This document shows positions 58,179 through 64,000 of a DNA stretch of 64,000 bases, in pieces; positions within the stretch are counted from its first letter, which is position 1; every line of letters starts with the position of its first letter. The notes beneath the pieces are model-generated. The model had not been told where the DNA came from. It saw only the letters and a program-made list of their open reading frames with translations, and made no database searches. Source of the stretch: Caballeronia sp. NK8 (GTDB taxonomy: Bacteria > Pseudomonadota > Gammaproteobacteria > Burkholderiales > Burkholderiaceae); assembly GCF_018408855.1 (NCBI RefSeq), contig NZ_AP024324.1:784038-848037 (forward strand), written 5' to 3'. The position numbers and the translations under genes are program-made.

Positions 58179-59072
58179 ATGACGAAGCGAGTGATTGTGA
58201 CCGGCGGCAGCGGACTGGCCGGGAAATGGGTCGTCGAGGATCTGGTCGCGCACGGCTACGAGGTGCTCAACGTCGACCGTGTGCCGATGGCCAAAGCCAC
58301 CGCGCGCACGCTCATCACCGACATCACCGACGCGGGTCAGGTGTTCAACGCGCTCGCGTCGAGTACCACGTCTAAGGAATTCGACGACGACATCGAGCCG
58401 AAGCCGATCGACGCCATCGTGCATTTCGCGGCGATTCCGCGCATTCTCGTCACGACGGATAACGAGGTTTTCCGCATCAACGTGATGGGCACGTACAACA
58501 TCCTCGATGCGGCGTCGAAGCTCGGCATCAGAAAGGTGATCCTGGCGTCGAGCGAAACGACGTACGGCGTCGTGTTCGCGCACCGGCATCGCGACCCGCA
58601 GTATTTTCCGCTCGACGAGGACTATCCCGTCGATCCGATGGACAGTTACGCGACATCGAAAATCATCAACGAGGTGACGGCCAAGGCGTTTCACGCGCGC
58701 ACGGGCGCGGATATCTACTGCTTTCGCATCGGCAACGTGCTCGACCCGGTCGATTATCAGAAGTTTCCGGTCTGGCTGAAGGATCCGGCGTTGAGAAAGC
58801 GCATCGCGTGGAGCTACATCGACGGCCGCGATCTGGCGACGGCTTGCCGGCTTGCGATCGAAAAGGACGGCCTGGGCTTTCAGGTGATGAACGTCGCCGC
58901 CGATGATGTGTCGTCCGATCAGCCGACGGCCGCGCTGGTCGAGCGTTTCTATCCTGGCGTGCCGGTGAAGAAGCAACTGGGAGAGTTCGAAACGCTGCTG
59001 AGCAACGAGAAGCTCAAACGTCTGCTGGGATGGCGGCAGGCTTACCGTTGGCGCGAACAGGTCGCGAAGTAG
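58179..59072 (+). CDS. NAD-dependent epimerase/dehydratase (extended SDR)
   Basis: The gene encodes 297 residues from the ATG at 58179, which has AAAAGGAGCC upstream. Extended-SDR motifs are TGGSGLAGKWVVEDL at the N-terminus (TGxxGxxG), the SSETTYGVVF active-site serine region, and YATSK with Tyr/Lys near residue 166. Family members include nucleotide-sugar epimerases and uronate dehydrogenases. Given the neighbouring sugar importer, it probably oxidises or epimerises the imported sugar. Specificity is not readable. Confidence 0.9.
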   Translation: MTKRVIVTGGSGLAGKWVVEDLVAHGYEVLNVDRVPMAKATARTLITDITDAGQVFNALASSTTSKEFDDDIEPKPIDAIVHFAAIPRILVTTDNEVFRINVMGTYNILDAASKLGIRKVILASSETTYGVVFAHRHRDPQYFPLDEDYPVDPMDSYATSKIINEVTAKAFHARTGADIYCFRIGNVLDPVDYQKFPVWLKDPALRKRIAWSYIDGRDLATACRLAIEKDGLGFQVMNVAADDVSSDQPTAALVERFYPGVPVKKQLGEFETLLSNEKLKRLLGWRQAYRWREQVAK

Positions 59073-59184
59073 AGCGTGCGCGTTTATTGCGAGTTGGTCT
59101 CTCTCGTCGGCACGGCGGAAAATGGCGTCATCGGAGCGCAGCGCCCGCTGCGCTCGTTGCCGGGCTGGCGAACGAGAGACATAT

Positions 59185-59493
59185 ATGAAGAACTCACGGA
59201 AAATCTGGCCGATCTGGTCCGCGTTGATGATCTCGCTCGCCGGCTGTGCGGCAGGCAGCACGTCGGCGGACGGCAGGCATCTGAGCGAGACGCAATGCGG
59301 CGACCTCACCGCGCTGAAAAACAACGCTCCGCCCACACGCGAGCGCAACCTGAGTGAATTGGCGGCGCTGAGGGCGGCCGGGTATGACCCGTCGAGGTTC
59401 TATGACCCGTACTATCCGGATGATCTGCAGGCGGCGCAACGTCAGGTCGATCGGTGGTATCGGGCGGAATGTCGGGCAGTGCGGTCGGAGTGA
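59185..59493 (+). CDS. DUF4148-like lipoprotein
   Basis: This 102-residue protein starts MKNSRKIWPIWSALMISLAG and has a lipobox Cys (LAGCAAG) near residue 21. The C-terminal half (LRAAGYDPSRFYDPYYPDDL, then QAAQRQVDRWY) resembles the DUF4148 proteins common in Burkholderia (AGY-P---YP-DIQAAE pattern). It is probably an outer-membrane-anchored periplasmic protein of unknown role. No partner gene is adjacent. Confidence 0.68.
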   Translation: MKNSRKIWPIWSALMISLAGCAAGSTSADGRHLSETQCGDLTALKNNAPPTRERNLSELAALRAAGYDPSRFYDPYYPDDLQAAQRQVDRWYRAECRAVRSE

Positions 59494-60765
59494 CGGGCGT
59501 GGGGGTGCGTCGATTTATTACGTAATCCTGATTTGTCGGGCGTTGTATTGGGATGATTTTCAATCGTTCGGTGCGGTTTGGCGATGCGTGATAAAGAGCG
59601 ACGCGCGTTCGTGGACGCACCCATTTGCCGCGCCCTCTTTACTTCCGCGGACTTCTAATGCGCGACGTTGTGCCGGTGGGTGCGCTCCAGCAATTCCACT
59701 TCAGGTCCGCTAGTTCCCGTGTGTAGCTCGACTCCGCTCACGTGGCCGCTAGTTCAAGTGCGCCTGACCTCAACATTCCGCGAGTCGAAGAATCGTATCG
59801 AATGCTACAGAAGGCGTTCAACTTGTTACGCACACGGCGATTCGACGCTCGTGGGAGCATTTTGAAGCACTAGGTCAGGCTTGCTCGGTGCCGCGCACTG
59901 ATTTTCCGTGAAACATCCGGTCGACATGCGGGTATCAAACGGCTGAAAGCCTTTCTGCTAGCGGCTCTGGGTCATTGGCGATGTTTGCGCTGATTGTTTC
60001 ACGGCAAGGCGCGACGTGGCGACACGGGCCGTAGCGCGCATCGTCTCGCCCGGCTCCATCGATGACGCGGGCGCCTCGACGCGCCTGCGATGGTCTCCAT
60101 ACAAACTGTGAGGTAGCAACGCTGTTCGTTGCTTCTGTGAGCACCGCAGTGCCGTCGCGGACGATACGGACGAACGCGCCGAATCTAGCGTAGGTGGCTT
60201 TTCGTACCGTTTATGTGGGCTCTTGCAATCTACGGCATTTTTGCCGGCAAGCCTTTTCCTTCGCGCCACTTTTAGTTGACGAGGTTTCGATCGCGTCACG
60301 CTGCAGATTAGCAACTGCGCTCTCGCGCGGGTCAGGCTAGTGGGACAGCGCTATGAGAAACCTCCGCCAACAGACCTGCCTGGCGTGGAAAGCCGGTCAC
60401 AATCAATGCGGTGTTGAGATCTAGGCGTGGACCAGCTTTGGCTGTGGCGGAATGCAAGCGCTCGCAGATAGAGGCGGCGTTTCGGGTGCATCGACAACTG
60501 CGGAGAGGGAAGCGAATCCGCGTCGCAGCGATCGGACGGCGTGTAGTTGTGCCAGTGCGGCCTTTTGCTTCTCTTCTACAACAACGTCGGTTCATCCCGT
60601 GCGCCGCCTGCCGGTCACGAATAAACCAGGACGGATTCTCAGGCATTTCTGCGGTGTGCCCAACATCCTAGGCACCCAACGCGAACGGGCAACGTGGCCG
60701 TTTCGCTTTGGATCGGACCATCGTATGAATGAGTGTGTGGTCTGGGAATTGGAGGTGCGGGAAGG
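59494..60765. other. 1.3-kb region with no recognisable gene
   Basis: No frame here gives a protein I recognise or a convincing ribosome-binding site. Candidate frames on both strands (for example 60332-60646) are Arg/Cys-rich shadow-like sequences. It may be decayed DNA between the sugar locus and the partition locus, or a noncoding part of the origin region. Confidence 0.4.
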
Positions 60766-60784
60766 GTGTCCCAAGTCGGGACAC
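60766..60784. promoter_or_regulatory. parS-like site 1
   Basis: GTGTCCC-AAGTC-GGGACAC is a near-palindrome with 7-bp arms, the first of three copies downstream of parB. It is the expected size and position for a ParB-binding centromere site. ParB specificity is inferred. Confidence 0.65.
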
Positions 60785-60911
60785 TTTCACTGAGTCCGCC
60801 GCGCCGCGAGCGCGTAAGAATCGGTGGCCAATAGCTAGCGCTTTTGACCGTGGCGGGCTAGGGACATCGTTCGAAGTCGTTATTGGATCCCGCCTTGCCC
60901 TCTGCACCACC

Positions 60912-60934
60912 GAGTGTCCCAAGTCGGGACACTC
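60912..60934. promoter_or_regulatory. parS-like site 2
   Basis: GAGTGTCCC-AAGTC-GGGACACTC has perfect 9-bp arms and the same AAGTC centre as the other two copies, and is the best of the three. Confidence 0.68.
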
Positions 60935-60972
60935 TTGACGCCGCTGTCGTCCGCTGAGTTCCACCGCCGTCA

Positions 60973-60991
60973 GCGTCCCAAGTCGGGACAC
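60973..60991. promoter_or_regulatory. parS-like site 3
   Basis: GCGTCCC-AAGTC-GGGACAC is the third copy, with one mismatch in the outer arms. It lies 36 bp beyond the parB stop. Confidence 0.6.
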
Positions 60992-61027
60992 CCCACTCGA
61001 TTGCGCGCTCAAAACGCGCGCCGACGC

Positions 61028-61999
61028 TTAGCCATTGTCCGCAAACAACTGCGTAACCAACTCGCGAATTCGCTTCTCGTTTTCCGCAGTCAGCACGCCC
61101 GCCTTGATTTTCACGGTCAGCCCCGCCGAATCCTTCGTAATCGATCCCGCCTGTGATCCGCCGGAAAAAATCTTGTCGATACTTCGATCGCTCACGCTCG
61201 CGACGGTCTTGCCGGCATCATCCAAAGCCTGCTTGATCGCCTTCCCCAATTTCGACTGATCCAGATCGCCGGCCACAACTTTCGCCCAGAGGCCCTTGGC
61301 AACCTCATGCGCCGCGCCATCCCTTCCACGTAAAACCGACACCACGCCCTCCGCGGCCGTCGCACCCAGCAAGCGAGGTTGCACATCCAGATCCTGAACG
61401 ACAAATTCAGGTAACTCTCCGAACGACAGATATCGATAAAGCTCCGATCGCGAAATTCCCAACGCCTCCGCCATGCGCTTTCGGTTCGGAAATTCCTTTT
61501 CGGTCCGCCGAATCGAACGCGAAATCTCGTAGTCGCACAAATCTTCCCGCGCCACGTTTTCCACAAGCGCCAGCATCGCCATCTCTTCATCAGAAAGTTC
61601 GACCACCAAAACCTTGATCGTCTCTTTCCCGATCATCTTGTGCGCGCGCCAACGCCGCTCGCCCGCTACGATCTGATATCCCGCCCCCACGCGACGCACG
61701 ACGATTGGCTGAACCAGACCCGCCTCGCGAATCGACTCTGCGAGTTGCGCAAGCTTCGCGTCGTTGAAAACCTGCCGAGGCTGCCAAGGATTCGGAACGA
61801 TCTCAGAAACCGACGCTTCCGACGAAGAACCGGCCTTCTCGAGATGCACGATTCGCTGCTGCGCAGCCGCCAATGCCGCCGCCATCCCTGGCGCGGTGCG
61901 CGGACTCGCGGACTTTTCCTGTTGTGGATCGAGCTGGATGTCCTTTGCCGCGCGAACTTCGGCGGTCTTGCTCATCATGCGATCACGAAGGCTGCTCAT
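61028..61999 (-). CDS. parB: ParB partition protein
   Basis: The gene encodes 323 residues from the ATG (61999) that overlaps the parA stop as ATGA. GGAGGG sits about 9 bp upstream, so the start five codons earlier is less likely. Conserved ParB regions are IVPNPWQPRQVFN near residue 65, IVAGERRWRAHKMIG with the GERRxRA motif, and MLALVENVAREDLCDYEISRSI near residue 145. An HTH (MAEALGISRSELYRYLSFGEL) near residue 185 binds parS. It is the centromere-binding protein of the replicon's segregation system, acting with ParA. Confidence 0.94.
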   Translation of the reverse strand: MSSLRDRMMSKTAEVRAAKDIQLDPQQEKSASPRTAPGMAAALAAAQQRIVHLEKAGSSSEASVSEIVPNPWQPRQVFNDAKLAQLAESIREAGLVQPIVVRRVGAGYQIVAGERRWRAHKMIGKETIKVLVVELSDEEMAMLALVENVAREDLCDYEISRSIRRTEKEFPNRKRMAEALGISRSELYRYLSFGELPEFVVQDLDVQPRLLGATAAEGVVSVLRGRDGAAHEVAKGLWAKVVAGDLDQSKLGKAIKQALDDAGKTVASVSDRSIDKIFSGGSQAGSITKDSAGLTVKIKAGVLTAENEKRIRELVTQLFADNG

Positions 62000-63204
62000 T
62001 GTCCGGCCCTCCATTGGGCGACATATTGGTCATCGATCCACTTGCAGTAATCCACCATCGGCTGCTTTACCCGCGCCAAAGTTTTCGCTACCGTTTCCGC
62101 ACGCGATAAATCGAACACCGTCGAGAATGCCAACGCGCCGTTACTCATCACGGAACTCGCCGGAATCTCGGTCGTGTGCAGCCAGTCTCCATAAGCGCGT
62201 TGAGACCAGGAGCGCACGACCGGTGCCGACGATGTCGTCCCGTAATCCACCCTGGAAAGAAGCACCGAAATGAAGTCGTACGTTTTGTCGACTTCGTGCT
62301 GGACGAAACCATTCGCGACTTCCGCGAACAGCGACCAGAACGACACGGAAGAAATAAAGTCGAGGCTCTCCGGCACGAGTGGCATCACCATCGAATCGGC
62401 AGCCATCAGCCCGTTGAGCGTCATATAAGAAAGCGACGGCGCTGTATCGAGAATGATGTAGTCGTACTGCGCACGCAGCGGTTCGATGCCCTTGCGCAGC
62501 ACGGACCAGAATTCGAAATTGGCGTGCGTCTTCTGCGCGGTAGGAAGATGAAACTCGGCATCGTGCAAATAGTTATGTGCCGGAATGACGTCGAGACCGT
62601 CCCAGTACGTAGTCTGCACCTTCGAGGAAAGGCCGCCTTCAATCTCCGGATCGTAGATGAACGGCAGGACGGTATCCTCCCAGGTCACGTCCTTTTCCGC
62701 ATACAGACCACATAGCTCCGAAAGCGATGCTTGTGGATCGAGATCGATCATGAGAACCTTGCGGCCACGCAGACTCAGTCCCTGACCGATACACATCGAT
62801 GTCGTCGTCTTGCACGAGCCGCCCTTGAAGTTCGCCGTGATCAGCACGCGTCCCCGGTGCTCACGTGTCCCCGTGACGAGCGGCGTCTGATAGATATCCG
62901 ATACCTGTTGCACCCAGGCACGGGCATCCTTCAAGGAAAATACGCGTGCGCGACCGGTGCCGTGCGTTTCGCCCGGCGGCAACTCACTGCCTTCCTTGGT
63001 CGCCAGATAGTTGATTTTCTGACGGTCGATCCCGCACATCTCCGATAGTTCGCCTATCGTAAAGAGGGGCGCGGTCTTTCGCGGCCTGGGTGCGAGGATT
63101 TGGTCGCGCAGTTCATTTGTCATCACCGACAAACGTTCGGCGAACTCTCCCAGATTGGAGAGTTTCACCCTTCGATTAATCCCTGGCAGTTCGCTCAAAT
63201 TCAT
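61996..63204 (-). CDS. parA: ParA partition ATPase, type Ia with N-terminal HTH
   Basis: This 402-residue protein has a MerR-like HTH at about residues 46-100 (FTIGELSEMCGIDRQKINYL), as in autoregulating type Ia ParA proteins. The deviant Walker A is KGGSCKTT at 127-134, Walker A' is VLMIDLDPQ at 150-158, and YIILDTAPSLSYMTLNGLMAAD is the Walker B region. The first Lys of KGGxxK(T/S) marks the ParA/MinD class. It segregates the replicon with ParB. An AGGAAG sequence precedes the ATG. Type Ia ParA is typical of large plasmids and chromids. Confidence 0.94.
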   Translation of the reverse strand: MNLSELPGINRRVKLSNLGEFAERLSVMTNELRDQILAPRPRKTAPLFTIGELSEMCGIDRQKINYLATKEGSELPPGETHGTGRARVFSLKDARAWVQQVSDIYQTPLVTGTREHRGRVLITANFKGGSCKTTTSMCIGQGLSLRGRKVLMIDLDPQASLSELCGLYAEKDVTWEDTVLPFIYDPEIEGGLSSKVQTTYWDGLDVIPAHNYLHDAEFHLPTAQKTHANFEFWSVLRKGIEPLRAQYDYIILDTAPSLSYMTLNGLMAADSMVMPLVPESLDFISSVSFWSLFAEVANGFVQHEVDKTYDFISVLLSRVDYGTTSSAPVVRSWSQRAYGDWLHTTEIPASSVMSNGALAFSTVFDLSRAETVAKTLARVKQPMVDYCKWIDDQYVAQWRAGQ

Positions 63205-63259
63205 TCTGATGCTTCCTGTAATGTCGACGGTGAGGCGTTTTATCCACGCTCGCCGCTCT

Positions 63260-63298
63260 TTCTACGGTTTTGGTTCAACTCGGTGTCGAACCGTAGAA
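63260..63298. promoter_or_regulatory. inverted repeat upstream of parA, autoregulation operator candidate
   Basis: TTCTACGGTT at 63260-63269 is inverted as AACCGTAGAA at 63289-63298 across 19 bp. It lies 56-94 bp upstream of the parA ATG, where a ParA-HTH operator is expected. Binding is inferred. Confidence 0.5.
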
Positions 63299-63740
63299 TA
63301 CGCGTGGGCGCGACGGAAAGCCATGGCTATCAGACCAAAATTTGCGTAATGCGGATCGGCGGGCGAAAACTGCTTATTTATCTGAGGCTTGCGCAGTACG
63401 CTTTGAGCGATTTCGACATGCGCCTCGCGGAGTCGATGCCGAATGTGTGCGATGCAGCACGCGTTCTATCGTCGAGCCAACACAAAAGACCTCACCCTTG
63501 GTGAGCCTCTGGCCGCGAACACTCAGCTGTGCTCTGACGCAATCACAATTCACCTCACCCAACAAAGCGACTTTGCGCAGCAACACTGTCCGTTTTCCTG
63601 GCGCGGTCAGTTTCTCGCCTGAAAGCTTCACTCGACGCCGATCTTGCAAAGCGGGTTTGTTCGTTTACTTAAAGAATAAAACTCACCACCACCAACAGCA
63701 CAACCATAACAATCGAAAAATCAATCACTTAGCGATGTAA

Positions 63741-63871
63741 AGTGAGAGATATTGTGTTCGAGGTGCTGTTGATTGAGCGTCAAGGTGATGCGTTTACCAC
63801 GTGACGGTGAGATGCATTGGCGTCGCCGGTGAGATGTTTACGCGTCAGCGGTGAGGGAATTTGTGATGTCC
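63741..63871 (+). repeat. array of about six 22-bp iterons, replication origin candidate
   Basis: The motif GGTGAG or a close variant recurs at 63741 (AGTGAG), 63762 (GGTGCT), 63784 (GGTGAT), 63806, 63828 and 63850. Five of these lie exactly 22 bp apart, and the first is 21 bp before the second. Each of the last five 22-mers has T at position 12. Opposite-strand copies (CTCACC) occur at 63491, 63554, 63682 and 63936. Iterons spaced by two helical turns beside parAB and just before the window edge are typical of an iteron-regulated Rep origin. Confidence 0.7.
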
Positions 63872-63990
63872 CGCTGACCAAAGTGAGGTTTCCTGTGTCA
63901 CGGCCTCGAGAAGGTGAGGTGATGTGTGTTGACAGCTCACCTTGTGCCCGGTACCGTACCGCTCGATACCACGAACCACGGCGCCGAATC

Positions 63991-64000
63991 GGGAGAAGGA
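63991..64000 (+). promoter_or_regulatory. possible ribosome-binding site for a gene starting beyond the window
   Basis: GGGAGAAGGA at the last 10 bases resembles a strong Shine-Dalgarno sequence. Given the iterons to the left, a rightward replication initiator gene probably starts just beyond position 64000. This is inference. Confidence 0.35.

Noticed and set aside
60766..60991. GTGTCCC repeats as a CRISPR array or transposon ends
   Set aside because: Only three short copies with unequal spacing (about 148 and 59 bp between centres) and no cas genes; terminal repeats of a transposon would be inverted pairs, not three copies in one orientation.
63342..63740. 132-codon rightward and 91-codon leftward open frames near the iterons
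   Set aside because: They lack recognisable domains and overlap the opposite-strand iteron copies and repeat region; more likely noncoding origin DNA.

Overview
The window looks like the origin-proximal part of a secondary replicon (chromid or second chromosome) of a Burkholderiaceae member, most likely Caballeronia or Paraburkholderia. The reasons are the GC-rich coding style, the many LysR regulators and catabolic clusters, a betaproteobacterial-type rrn operon, and at the right end a parAB operon with three parS-like sites and an array of 22-bp iterons. The genus is inferred from general protein character, not from a database match.

Layout. Positions 1-3.1 kb: a LysR regulator, a flavin reductase, an iron-type alcohol dehydrogenase and a decayed ribH. 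3.1-8.8 kb: a leftward nitroreductase / metallo-hydrolase / MFS / DUF4387 / AtuA-like block read away from a LysR gene that is a close paralogue of the first. 8.8-17.7 kb: an acyl-CoA catabolic region with a GntR regulator, a CaiB-type CoA transferase, two CitE-like lyases, two MFS transporters, an SDR and a 3-hydroxyacyl-CoA dehydrogenase. 18.2-36.1 kb: a probable genomic island of visibly lower GC, bounded by a 92-bp direct repeat of the 3' end of a CBS/BON gene, with an IS3-type transposase remnant at its left edge. It carries (a) a five-gene cluster of a UDP-GlcNAc 2-epimerase, a split aldos-2-ulose dehydratase-like pair (cupin plus beta-propeller), an acyltransferase and a Tat-exported bicovalent FAD sugar-oxidase-like protein, (b) a complete RND tripartite pump, and (c) a LysR / SGNH hydrolase / aldo-keto reductase group. 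36.0-41.6 kb: the intact CBS/BON gene and a leftward amidohydrolase / TIM-barrel epimerase / SDR / MFS operon divergent from a LysR gene. 41.6-45.2 kb: a phosphonoacetate degradation locus (LysR, phnA, transporter).

45.2-50.8 kb: a complete leftward rrn operon (16S-tRNA-Ile-tRNA-Ala-23S-5S) with its promoter and boxA sites. 50.9-53.8 kb: a protealysin-like M4 protease with its emfourin-type inhibitor, an exported FKBP and a Crp-family regulator. 53.8-59.1 kb: a ribose-type sugar ABC importer with a racemase-family gene, divergent from a sugar-nucleotide-epimerase-like gene across a 25-bp inverted repeat. 59.1-64 kb: a DUF4148-like lipoprotein, 1.3 kb with no recognisable gene, parS-like sites, parB, parA and the iteron region. 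A Shine-Dalgarno-like GGGAGAAGGA at the right edge suggests that a replication initiator gene starts just outside the window.

The most interesting parts are the island's split AUDH-like cluster, a candidate for an undescribed sugar-oxidation/dehydration pathway, and the island boundaries. The iteron origin, the parS sites and the sugar-importer operator are also worth checking.
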